A DNA stretch of 29,298 nt from Rhodospirillales bacterium (GTDB taxonomy: Bacteria > Pseudomonadota > Alphaproteobacteria > QKFK01 > SZUA-500): positions 1-29,298 of the forward strand of contig QKFK01000280.1 in the NCBI GenBank assembly GCA_003252195.1. The letters are read 5' to 3'. Within the stretch, counting starts at the first letter, position 1. Every line of letters starts with the position of its first letter. The notes below the pieces were generated by a model that saw only the letters and a list, made by a program, of their open reading frames with translations, had not been told where the DNA came from and searched no databases. Below, one piece after another: positions 22,438 to 29,298 of this stretch. A program made the position numbers and the translations under genes.

Positions 22438-23359
22438 TTCGTAACATCTCGCTAGAAGCGTGTGAGCGATTAACTATAGAAGATATTATTTTCGAACAAG
22501 TCCATTATTACAGTGTCGGTTGATTTTATAATAGAAGATATTGTAAAAGAATATTTGCTGTGTGACTTAGTAGGTTGTCGTAATACAAAACTTTTGTTTC
22601 AAATCTATCTCTCAAATTGCTAACTGATTATAAGAGCAAAAAGTTTGTAAGACTTTTTAAAAAGCATGAAATTTAATTTTCACCTTAATAATATTTCTAA
22701 TTGCATCTAAGTACAAAAATCAAACTTAATGGATTTATTCAAATAATATATCTAATAAATTTTAGTGATTATTAGGTAAGTAATAGTGTAGTTGCATGAT
22801 AAGCAGACATATGTTTGTTGATTATACACATTTGTCGCATAATTTATATTATGTATAATACATGGCAAGGAAATAATGTGCGTAACCATATGATTAAATT
22901 GAATTTTAATTATGTTCACAATTATGGAACTCAACAAGTAATTGCTATAATAAATATCACATTTGATAATTAAGAAAATATTCCTATATTAATTTTACAG
23001 GTTACACCTACTACATATTGTGTTTTATATGTGTTTTACAGTGTTTTTATTTATAAGATTTTGATATAACTAATTCTCAGCGAGATAATTTATAAATTAC
23101 GTGTCATTACACGTTCACATCGCTTAAAACACGAACACCCTATTTTTAGGCTATATCAATATATTTGATATGTCAGCAATCTCACTATTTATAAATATTG
23201 ATAAAGTATCTTTTGACGATAACTGTTTGCGTGAATATAAATATCATATATTACAAATCTCTTTATCGATAATCAAACTTGTGGTGTTGTGTTAATTGGC
23301 TTTATGCGAATAATGCATTCAGGAAGATATTAATACCATCAGAGTGATGAAAATAATTA
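22438..23359. other. ~920-bp AT-rich region without a recognisable gene
   Basis: I see no protein gene with start, ribosome site and reasonable composition on either strand. Minor features: a direct repeat ATAGAAGATATT (near 22476 and 22531), a perfect ACGTGT-CATT-ACACGT dyad (23099-23114), and TCGCT/AGCGA near 22448-22468. No DnaA-box cluster, rRNA, tmRNA, RNase P RNA or insertion sequence was recognised. It is unusually long for this compact chromosome; it may be a decayed gene or carry an untyped RNA. Confidence 0.6.
23099..23114. promoter_or_regulatory. Perfect 16-bp dyad in the gene-free region
   Basis: ACGTGT-CATT-ACACGT is an exact inverted repeat. It may be a regulator site or chance; no gene start is close on either side apart from tRNA-Gly. 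Confidence 0.2.
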
Positions 23360-23435
23360 TGGAGCGGGCGACGAGATTCGAACTCGCGACATCAACCTTG
23401 GGAAGGTTGCGCTCTACCAACTGAGCTACACCCGC
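23360..23435 (-). tRNA. tRNA-Gly (anticodon CCC)
   Basis: A 76-nt minus-strand gene. The acceptor GCGGGTG pairs with CGCCCGC (one G-T pair), discriminator T, encoded CCA at 23360-23362. The D arm is AGCTCAGTTGGTAGAGC. The anticodon stem-loop CAACC-TTCCCAA-GGTTG gives CCC. The T arm is GCGAG-TTCGAAT-CTCGT. Confidence 0.94.
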
Positions 23436-23515
23436 ATAAGTATATTTCTACATCTGCTAAATTATAAATTCAATATAGATTTTGCATAATTACGTTTATT
23501 TATTACCGACTTTTC

Positions 23516-23544
23516 TTGATATAAGCTAGATATTGGCATATAAA
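23516..23544 (+). promoter_or_regulatory. Sigma-70-like promoter of terC
   Basis: TTGATA (23516-23521) and TATAAA (23539-23544) are 17 bp apart, one and one mismatch from consensus. The expected start near 23551 leaves a leader of only about 32 nt before the ATG at 23583, too short for a yybP-ykoY manganese riboswitch. Confidence 0.55.
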
Positions 23545-23582
23545 TATTATGGTATGAATAATTAAGTGTTTATGGTGAAAAT

Positions 23583-24542
23583 ATGGAAAATTTATTGAGT
23601 GTTCTTAACATTGTAGAAGCTGGTGCTCCTATATGGTTATGGCTAGTTTTTGCGGTTGTTGTTGTTAGCGTGTTATATTTAGATTTATGCGTTTTTCATA
23701 AACATTCATCGGAGCCAAAGTTTTCTGAAACACTTAGAATATGTGCCTCATATATTGGCCTTGCGGTGTTATTTGGCTTGTTTATATGCTATGAGATAAA
23801 TAAGGACACAGGTTTCCTTTTCTATACCGGATATTTGGTAGAATTTAGTTTATCTATGGACAATATCTTCGTGATTTCATTGGTTTTTACATCTATGAAA
23901 ATTCCTCGCACACACCAGCATAGAGTTCTATTTTGGGGCGTTATGGGGGCAATTATATTGCGCGCTGTGATGATTTTGTTAGGTGCTAGCTTAATTGCAC
24001 AATTCCACTGGATTTTGTATGTATTCTCTGTATTCCTTATATTTACTGGTGTGAAAATGCTGTTTCATGATGAAGATGAGGCAGATTTAACCGAAGGAAA
24101 ATTATTCCAATTTGTGCGCAAGCATTTAAGGGCAACCAAGCACCTTACAGGTGAGAAATTTTGGGTTAGAAAATTTGGTAAATTATATGCAACACCCCTA
24201 CTATTAACGCTTATTATTATTGAAATAATGGATGTTATTTTTGCGGTTGACAGTATCCCTGCTATTTTCTTAATTACAAATGATACATTCGTGGTTTACA
24301 CAAGTAACATATTTGCAATATTAGGCTTACGTTCGCTTTATTTCTTGCTAGCAGAGGCAGTTAATAGATTTAAGTACCTTAAGCAATCTCTTTCTATCAT
24401 ACTTATATTTATTGGAAGTAAAATCTTCTTCCCATTTATTGGGTTTAAGGTTATTCCGGCTGTTTCTTTATCGGTTACATTTGCTTTACTAGCAGGTGGA
24501 ATAATTTTATCTCTGATAAAAACCCAGAAACAACCATCTTAA
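23583..24542 (+). CDS. terC: TerC/Alx-family integral membrane protein
   Basis: A 319-aa membrane protein with about nine hydrophobic segments spread over its length. Family motifs are present: FYTGYLVEFSLSMDNIFVI (with the acidic pair E and D in the membrane), FWGVMGAIILR, KMLF, and ATPLLLTLIIIEIMDVIFAVDSIPAIF (split around E). The Asp residues in MDN and VDS are the expected metal-coordinating positions. Characterised TerC/Alx/MeeY proteins export manganese, often to load secreted metalloenzymes. It has its own promoter and terminator and is flanked by two minus-strand tRNA genes, so it is a single-gene unit. The terC/alx name is a family assignment. Confidence 0.92.
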   Translation: MENLLSVLNIVEAGAPIWLWLVFAVVVVSVLYLDLCVFHKHSSEPKFSETLRICASYIGLAVLFGLFICYEINKDTGFLFYTGYLVEFSLSMDNIFVISLVFTSMKIPRTHQHRVLFWGVMGAIILRAVMILLGASLIAQFHWILYVFSVFLIFTGVKMLFHDEDEADLTEGKLFQFVRKHLRATKHLTGEKFWVRKFGKLYATPLLLTLIIIEIMDVIFAVDSIPAIFLITNDTFVVYTSNIFAILGLRSLYFLLAEAVNRFKYLKQSLSIILIFIGSKIFFPFIGFKVIPAVSLSVTFALLAGGIILSLIKTQKQPS

Positions 24543-24550
24543 ACATAAAT

Positions 24551-24580
24551 AAAGCCTCTTTTAACTAGAGGCTTTTTATT
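24551..24580 (+). terminator. Intrinsic terminator of terC
   Basis: AAAGCCTC (24551-24558) pairs with GAGGCTTT (24568-24575) over a 9-nt loop and runs into TTATTT. Confidence 0.88.
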
Positions 24581-24601
24581 TAGATATCCATAAAATAGGC
24601 A

Positions 24602-24629
24602 TAAAAAAACTCCCGACATTGCGGAAGTT
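24602..24629 (-). terminator. Terminator downstream of tRNA-Thr
   Basis: On the minus strand AACTTCCG and CGGGAGTT form an 8-bp stem (one G-T pair) over a 6-nt loop and are followed by seven T residues, starting 9 nt past the tRNA end. Confidence 0.78.
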
Positions 24630-24637
24630 AAAATAAA

Positions 24638-24712
24638 TGGTGCCGTTGGCGAGAATTGAACTTGCGGCCCCACCCTTACCAAGGGTGTGCTCTACCACTG
24701 AGCTACAACGGC
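24638..24712 (-). tRNA. tRNA-Thr (anticodon GGT)
   Basis: A 75-nt minus-strand gene. The acceptor GCCGTTG pairs with CAACGGC, discriminator A, encoded CCA at 24638-24640. The anticodon stem-loop CACCC-TTGGTAA-GGGTG gives GGT. The T arm contains GTTCAAT. All stems are intact. Confidence 0.94.
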
Positions 24713-24840
24713 ATATAACCATTTACGAGTAGGAATTTACAAGAGACTTATAAATCTTGCAAGAACTTTATAAAAAAATTTTGTTTTATTGAGATTTTGT
24801 GTTAGATAGTTTTATAAACATGTAATTAAATGAGTATATA

Positions 24841-25005
24841 ATGAGCGAAGAACCAAAAACAAAGCGTAGAAAAGATAAAAAAACACTTGGTTTTATAGTG
24901 TCAGATAAGCGCTTTGAGAAAGAGGCAAAAGCACTTAAAGCAAACCTCTTAAAAAGAAAAAAACAGATTGAAGCTCGAAAAACACGCACAGAAAATGAAG
25001 AGTAA
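24841..25005 (+). CDS. Small basic protein upstream of murA
   Basis: A 54-aa ORF: it begins MSEEPKTKRRKDKKTLGFIV and contains DKRFEKEAKALKANLLKRKK before an RKTRTENEE end. Alphaproteobacteria commonly have a short protein with an AL(R/K)ANL.(R/K)RK signature immediately before murA, and this matches that pattern and position. It is highly basic, probably one long helix, with no membrane segment. The function is unknown. The 83 bp before murA include a weak hairpin TTTAGGT/ACCTAAA (25031-25054), which might attenuate readthrough. Confidence 0.72.
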   Translation: MSEEPKTKRRKDKKTLGFIVSDKRFEKEAKALKANLLKRKKQIEARKTRTENEE

Positions 25006-25088
25006 AAAGTTTTGCTTGGAAAAGAAATATTTTAGGTATAGATTGCAACCTAAATTTTAAATATAGATTTTTGCTAAGGTAGTGACTA

Positions 25089-26375
25089 ATGGATAAGATG
25101 AAGATAGTTGGTGGAACACCTTTACATGGTAAGATTTATGTAAGCGGTGCAAAAAACGCTGCTCTTCCATTATTTGCGGCTACTATTCTTTCTAAAGAAC
25201 CTCAAGTTATAACCAATGTTCCAAACCTTGCAGATATCAAATCTATGTCAAGCTTGTTAGAGTGTTTAGGCGTTAAATTAGCTAGTGAACAATATGTTAA
25301 AGGCGATTATAAATCGCTCAAATATAACTTTGATGCATCTGGTATTAATAGCGTTGTAGCTCCATATGAGCTAGTTAACAAAATGAGAGCGTCTGTATTA
25401 GTTTTAGGCCCATTACTAGCCCGATTTGGTGAAGCTAAAGTTTCTCTCCCTGGTGGCTGTGCAATTGGCACAAGGCCAGTTGATTTACATCTTGATGCGC
25501 TAGAAAAAATGGGCGCAGTAATTGATTTAGATGGTGGATATATTAACGCAAAGACAAAAAATGGTCGCCTTCAGGGTGCTAACATTATTTTCCCTAAAGT
25601 AACAGTTGGTGGAACTGAGAACATAATGATGGCTGCAACATTAGCAGAAGGTAGAACTGTAATTGCTAACGCAGCCCAAGAGCCAGAAATTCAGGACTTA
25701 GCCTACTATCTAAATAAGATGGGTGCTAAAATTGAAGGTGCAGGAACCTCAAAAATTATAATAGATGGCGTTGAAGAGCTTCACTCAGCAGAACATAGTG
25801 TGATTTCAGACAGAATTGAAGCCGCAACTTATGCAATAGCTGCTGCAATAACTAGAGGCAAACTAGATATATTAAATGCAACCATCTCAACATTAGAAGC
25901 AGTTGCAACAGTATTAACTGATTGTGGCATTATGATAGAAGAAATTGACAATGGATTTATTGTTGACGCAGAAGATTCTATTATAATGGGCACAGACATA
26001 ATGACAGAGCCATACCCTGGCTTTCCTACTGATGTTCAGGCACAAATGATGGCATTAATGGCTACTGCAAATGGGGCATCTTTGGTTACAGAAAGCATTT
26101 TTGAAAACCGCTTTATGCATGTTCCTGAGTTGATGCGTATGGGTGCAGATATAAATATACACGGTAATGCATCAGCTATCATTCGTGGTAAAAACCGTTT
26201 ATCTGGAGCTGAAGTAATGGCAACTGATTTAAGGGCTTCTAGCTCACTAATCCTTGCAGCCTTAGCTGGTCGTGGTGAAACGATAATTAACAGAATTTAT
26301 CACCTAGATAGAGGTTATGAGAAAATAGAGGAAAAACTATCTGCTTGTGGAGCTAACATTGAACGCATTAAGTAA
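25089..26375 (+). CDS. murA: UDP-N-acetylglucosamine 1-carboxyvinyltransferase
   Basis: A 428-aa cytoplasmic enzyme that transfers enolpyruvate from PEP to UDP-GlcNAc, the first committed step of peptidoglycan synthesis. SGAKNAALP (19-27) supplies the catalytic K22 and N23. The loop LPGGCAIGTRPVDLHL supplies C124, the PEP-binding residue and the fosfomycin target, so the enzyme is of the fosfomycin-sensitive type. GGTENIMMAATLAEG, TEPYPGFPTDVQAQMMAL and DLRASSSLILAALA are further family motifs, and the full length is present. Its last 17 nt overlap the next gene if that starts at 26359. Confidence 0.97.
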   Translation: MDKMKIVGGTPLHGKIYVSGAKNAALPLFAATILSKEPQVITNVPNLADIKSMSSLLECLGVKLASEQYVKGDYKSLKYNFDASGINSVVAPYELVNKMRASVLVLGPLLARFGEAKVSLPGGCAIGTRPVDLHLDALEKMGAVIDLDGGYINAKTKNGRLQGANIIFPKVTVGGTENIMMAATLAEGRTVIANAAQEPEIQDLAYYLNKMGAKIEGAGTSKIIIDGVEELHSAEHSVISDRIEAATYAIAAAITRGKLDILNATISTLEAVATVLTDCGIMIEEIDNGFIVDAEDSIIMGTDIMTEPYPGFPTDVQAQMMALMATANGASLVTESIFENRFMHVPELMRMGADINIHGNASAIIRGKNRLSGAEVMATDLRASSSLILAALAGRGETIINRIYHLDRGYEKIEEKLSACGANIERIK

Positions 26376-27051
26376 ATCCAAGCCTGTTTTAGTAATAGAT
26401 TGTGATGGAGTTGTTTATCCAACATCTGAGCTTGATTTGCATAGTGGAATAATTGCAGGTTTTGATAAAACCATAAGAGATGTCGGGATAACTCCGCAAC
26501 AAGAATATAGAGCATCTGCAAATGCGCGCGAAAAAAATCATAAGGGCTTATTTAATTTTGCCCTTTTTTTGTGCGCAGAAGGTGGAATTAGCTTTGATAA
26601 ATTTACCAACATCATGCTTCATAATACAGATTACACAAAAATCACGCATGATAAAAAATTAAAAGAAGAGCTTAAGAAAGCTTCAAAAACTCACAAGGTT
26701 ATTATTTACTCAAATAACTATTCAAAACACATCAAGCATGTTCTAGATAGAAAAATCGGCAAAGAATGGCGAGATATGGGAATAGATATTTTTAGCATTG
26801 AAGATAGTTACAAGGGTGATAAATTTAACCCCAAACCATCAATGATTGGTTATAAAATCATGGCTGATAAATTTGGTGTAAATCTAAAAAACACTTATAT
26901 GGTAGATGATGCCCCAAGAAACCTTGATACAGCTCGTGCATTGGGTATGAATCCTGTTCTTATTTCAGAAAACAATACATTTTCTTGCTTATCAAAATTC
27001 TTACAAACAATTAACCACCCTCCAATTTTTAATAACAATCGATCACGATAG
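26359..27051 (+). CDS. HAD-superfamily phosphatase, pyrimidine 5'-nucleotidase-like
   Basis: The reading frame opens at GTG 26347, but the preferred start is TTG at 26359, 6 nt after GGAG (26349-26352). Both lie inside murA, so translation is probably coupled. The 230-aa product shows the HAD motifs: I, VIDCDGVVYP with D14 and D16; II, VIIYSNN; III, the Lys in FNPKPSMIGYK; IV, YMVDDAPRNLDTARALGM. The D-x-D-G-x-x-YP form with a helical cap resembles pyrimidine 5'-nucleotidase/SDT1-like members. It would dephosphorylate a small phosphometabolite in the cytosol; the substrate is unproven. The C-terminus is Asn-rich. Confidence 0.85.
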   Translation: MNALSKSKPVLVIDCDGVVYPTSELDLHSGIIAGFDKTIRDVGITPQQEYRASANAREKNHKGLFNFALFLCAEGGISFDKFTNIMLHNTDYTKITHDKKLKEELKKASKTHKVIIYSNNYSKHIKHVLDRKIGKEWRDMGIDIFSIEDSYKGDKFNPKPSMIGYKIMADKFGVNLKNTYMVDDAPRNLDTARALGMNPVLISENNTFSCLSKFLQTINHPPIFNNNRSR

Positions 27052-27128
27052 TTTTTTGTTTATTTTTTTGTCTATTTATACTAGTATATTGTTATAACTT
27101 AAAGCCGTTATAATTTTAAGGAACTGCT

Positions 27129-28202
27129 GTGACTAATAAATCTTTAAAATCTGCTTATAACAATAAAAACAAACATGTAGCTGATAATGTTAATATCACT
27201 CCAGCAATTAATATACCTATAATTGGTAATGCAGAAGATAAAGCAAGAGTAACTTCTTTAATTAATAGATTATACAAATCTGAAATGGGTAAAGAAATGC
27301 TCGAAGAGGCAAAAAATGCAGGATATAAGATTGTTCTTGAAGCTTCTGAAGCATATGGGGAATGTATAAAAGACTTATCTATAATAAAACTAAATAAGCA
27401 TCTTAATAATGATTTGTTAGTATCAATATTATCTCATGAACTTGCTCATGCTGGGCAATTTGCCAGAGGTTTTGATGAAGATATAGGAGTTGAGTGCTTT
27501 AAAGATGAAACACTAAAACTGCGGACTTTAGAAGCTGATGCTGACGCAAAATCTGTGCTGGCATTATGGCAATTAAGCACCAAAGGTGACACAGGTCCTC
27601 TTAAAGAGAAATATCAAGATGACAAACATATAATCAAGCCTTTCTTAAAGAAGATAAAGAAAAACGGCAAAGATAAAAATAATGTTGCGGAGGCAATGTT
27701 TTGTTCTTTTAATGCGTGGTTTACAAAGCCTCAAATTAAACAAGTATATGAAAATATTTATTTATCATTTTATAAACATTTAGCTAAAAATGGTCAGGAT
27801 CAATATACTCTGCATAATCAGAACATTGATTTTAACGAGCATATATCAAAACTTTGTTTAACTAAAACAGTTGGTAAAAGCTATTTTCAAGGTAACCCTA
27901 GCGAGGTACTAAAGGCCCCTATTTATACAGATCTATCTAAAGCTAGTAGCGATTATATAGATAGTTTTTTTGCTAACAGAGAAGACAAATATGGTATAGA
28001 GCCAGATAAATCAATTGGCGAAGTTGTAATTAGAAATAATGATTACTCTAAATTAGAATTATTTTCTCTTGAGAAAGAGCATATTGATGTGATTGATAAC
28101 CAAGTTGAACGCATGAAAAAGCTCGAAGTTATTCAAAAAAGAGTAAATAACCACAAAAATGCCTTAACTAAAGCCTTTAATAAGAACCATAATTCTCGTT
28201 AA
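27129..28202 (+). CDS. Putative zinc metallopeptidase with HELAH motif (DUF6782-like)
   Basis: A 357-aa protein starting at GTG 27129 after AAGGAA. Residues 97-110 (LLVSILSHELAHAGQ) contain HExxH with H103, E104 and H107. A glutamate and two aspartates in LRTLEADADAKS (E135, D137, D139) are plausible third ligands, so a gluzincin-like site is likely. The remainder is Lys/Asn-rich and helical, with a MFCSFNAWFTKPQIKQVYEN segment. No signal peptide or membrane helix is seen, so it is either cytoplasmic or exported by another route. The family looks like DUF6782 putative metallopeptidases, but I recall that name only by resemblance. TATAAT at 27109-27114 may be its -10, though the leader would then be very short. 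Confidence 0.7.
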   Translation: MTNKSLKSAYNNKNKHVADNVNITPAINIPIIGNAEDKARVTSLINRLYKSEMGKEMLEEAKNAGYKIVLEASEAYGECIKDLSIIKLNKHLNNDLLVSILSHELAHAGQFARGFDEDIGVECFKDETLKLRTLEADADAKSVLALWQLSTKGDTGPLKEKYQDDKHIIKPFLKKIKKNGKDKNNVAEAMFCSFNAWFTKPQIKQVYENIYLSFYKHLAKNGQDQYTLHNQNIDFNEHISKLCLTKTVGKSYFQGNPSEVLKAPIYTDLSKASSDYIDSFFANREDKYGIEPDKSIGEVVIRNNDYSKLELFSLEKEHIDVIDNQVERMKKLEVIQKRVNNHKNALTKAFNKNHNSR

Positions 28203-28234
28203 TATTTATGTGACAATATGTAACAAAAATATGT

Positions 28235-28263
28235 TTAACATTCTAATTCTTAAATTATATAAT
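28235..28263 (+). promoter_or_regulatory. Strong sigma-70-like promoter for kbl
   Basis: TTAACA (28235-28240) and TATAAT (28258-28263) are 17 bp apart; five and six of six positions match the consensus. The expected start near 28270 gives a leader of about 29 nt to the ATG at 28299. Confidence 0.65.
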
Positions 28264-28298
28264 CCATTAAATTTACTAATTTAGAACAGGCTTTAATT

Positions 28299-29298
28299 AT
28301 GAACAAAAAATTTCTTGAGCAATTAAGTGTTGATACAGAAAATCTTCGTACTTCAGGGTTATTTAAATCTGAGCGTATCATCTCATCTAAGCAAAATGCT
28401 TTGATTAAACTAAAAGATGGTGAAAGCGTAATTAATTTCTGCGCTAATAATTACCTTGGACTAGCAGATAATCAAGAACTCATAAACGCAGGTAAAGATG
28501 CTTTAGATAAATATGGATATGGCATGGCATCTGTAAGATTTATCTGCGGAACTCAAGATATTCATAAATCATTAGAAAAGAAAATTAGTAGTTTTTTGGG
28601 TACAGAAGATACAATTATTTACTCATCTTGCTTTGATGCTAATGGTGGGTTGTTTGAGACATTACTTACAGAAGAAGATGCAATTATAAGTGACGCATTA
28701 AACCACGCTAGTATTATTGATGGTGTGAGATTGTGTAAAGCAAAGCGTTTCCGTTACTCTAATAATAATATGCAAGAGCTTGAGGAATGTTTAATTGAAG
28801 CTAATCGCCAAGGTGTTCGTTATAAAATGATAGCAACTGATGGCGTATTCTCAATGGATGGCGTTATAGCAAACCTACAGGCAATTTGTGATTTAGCAGA
28901 CAAATATAATGCCATTGTTATGGTCGATGATTCTCATGCTGTTGGTTTTATTGGTGAGAATGGCCGCGGAACAGCTGAATATTGTGGTGTAGAAGGCAGG
29001 GTTGATATAATCACTGGTACACTTGGTAAAGCATTAGGTGGCGCTTCTGGTGGTTATACAAGCGGAAAAAGAGAGATAATTGCATGGTTAAGACAACGCT
29101 CTCGACCATATTTGTTTTCAAACACTTTAGCCCCAGTAATTGCTGGTGCATCTTGTAAAGTTTTTGATATAGTTGCTGATGGCTCAGACCTTCGTAAAAA
29201 ACTAAAAGAAAATAGCGAATATTTTAGATCTAAGATGACAGAAGCTGGGTTTAAGCTAGCTGGTGCTGGTCACCCTATTATTCCTGTTATGATTGGTG
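28299..29298 (+). CDS. kbl: Glycine C-acetyltransferase (2-amino-3-ketobutyrate CoA ligase), cut by window edge
   Basis: From the ATG at 28299 (after AACAGG) 333 codons stay open to the window edge; the family is about 395 aa, so only the last ~60 are missing. It is a PLP enzyme of the alpha-oxoamine synthase family, converting 2-amino-3-oxobutyrate plus CoA to glycine and acetyl-CoA in threonine degradation. NFCANNYLGLADN, GTQDIHKSLEKKISSFLG, SDALNHASIIDGVRL, TDGVFSMDG, VMVDDSHAVGFIG and the PLP-lysine segment TGTLGKALGGASGGY are all in place. The partner tdh usually follows and would lie beyond the edge. Kbl is preferred over the related BioF, HemA and Spt from these motifs. Confidence 0.95.
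   Translation, partial: MNKKFLEQLSVDTENLRTSGLFKSERIISSKQNALIKLKDGESVINFCANNYLGLADNQELINAGKDALDKYGYGMASVRFICGTQDIHKSLEKKISSFLGTEDTIIYSSCFDANGGLFETLLTEEDAIISDALNHASIIDGVRLCKAKRFRYSNNNMQELEECLIEANRQGVRYKMIATDGVFSMDGVIANLQAICDLADKYNAIVMVDDSHAVGFIGENGRGTAEYCGVEGRVDIITGTLGKALGGASGGYTSGKREIIAWLRQRSRPYLFSNTLAPVIAGASCKVFDIVADGSDLRKKLKENSEYFRSKMTEAGFKLAGAGHPIIPVMIG

Noticed and set aside
22752..22937. 61-codon minus frame in the gene-free block
   Set aside because: Ile/Asn/Tyr-rich translation as expected of random AT-rich DNA; no convincing ribosome site.
22438..23359. Chromosomal replication origin
   Set aside because: AT-rich, but no DnaA-box cluster and no origin-type neighbours.
23551..23582. 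yybP-ykoY manganese riboswitch before terC
   Set aside because: The leader after the promoter is only about 32 nt, too short to hold it.
24786..24989. 67-codon minus frame opposite the small pre-murA gene
   Set aside because: Antisense of the 54-aa ORF at 24841-25005, which has the expected position and composition.

Overview
The window is AT-rich, densely coded bacterial DNA. Gene content and order point to an alphaproteobacterium. A block rlpA - dacA-type carboxypeptidase - tmk - holB - tatD - metallo-beta-lactamase-fold hydrolase is typical of that class, and so is a tiny basic protein gene just upstream of murA. All three tRNA genes encode their CCA ends. TAA and TAG are both used as ordinary stops. 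No 16S rRNA or other phylogenetic marker is present, so I do not name an order. The low GC content suggests a reduced or host-associated lineage, but that is only inference.

Layout. (1) 1-733: the 5' end of oxyR (cut by the window edge) divergent from dps, with an operator-like dyad between them. (2) 768-4302: a bidirectional terminator; a small exported Lys/Ser-rich protein gene whose reading frame appears to continue past a dnaX-type A AAA AAG slippery heptamer; a Nudix hydrolase; an orphan cheR; and an overlapping lipoprotein/secreted-protein pair. (3) 4322-7308: an accessory stretch with a DUF2971 protein, a class-I amidotransferase-like peptidase C26, and a membrane protein whose natural start appears to lie upstream of an in-frame TAG. 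(4) 7499-15238: a type I secretion cassette (HlyD-type adaptor, HlyB-type ABC exporter with a dead C39-like domain, and a divergent 1061-aa RTX protein containing a triplicated 333-bp unit). It is bracketed by two direct copies of a ~139-bp sequence, each ending in the last 8 nt of a tRNA-Ser gene; only the right copy carries the complete tRNA. (5) 15498-22437: cell-envelope genes (mltB, rlpA, dacA type) followed by a compact housekeeping operon (tmk, holB, tatD, MBL hydrolase). (6) 22438-23359: about 920 bp with no credible gene, then tRNA-Gly(CCC), terC and tRNA-Thr(GGT). (7) 24841-29298: the small conserved gene, murA, an overlapping HAD phosphatase, a HELAH putative metallopeptidase, and kbl running off the right edge.

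How the genes work together. OxyR/Dps is a peroxide and iron defence pair. HlyB/HlyD would export the RTX protein through an outer-membrane TolC not encoded here. MltB, RlpA and the D,D-carboxypeptidase act on peptidoglycan in the periplasm and MurA starts its synthesis. Tmk and HolB supply dTTP and the replication clamp loader. The points most worth checking are the slippery heptamer, the direct repeats around the RTX cassette (with a MITE-like or structured-RNA core), the stop inside the membrane-protein frame, and the triplicated RTX block. All calls are from reading the sequence; no database search was possible.
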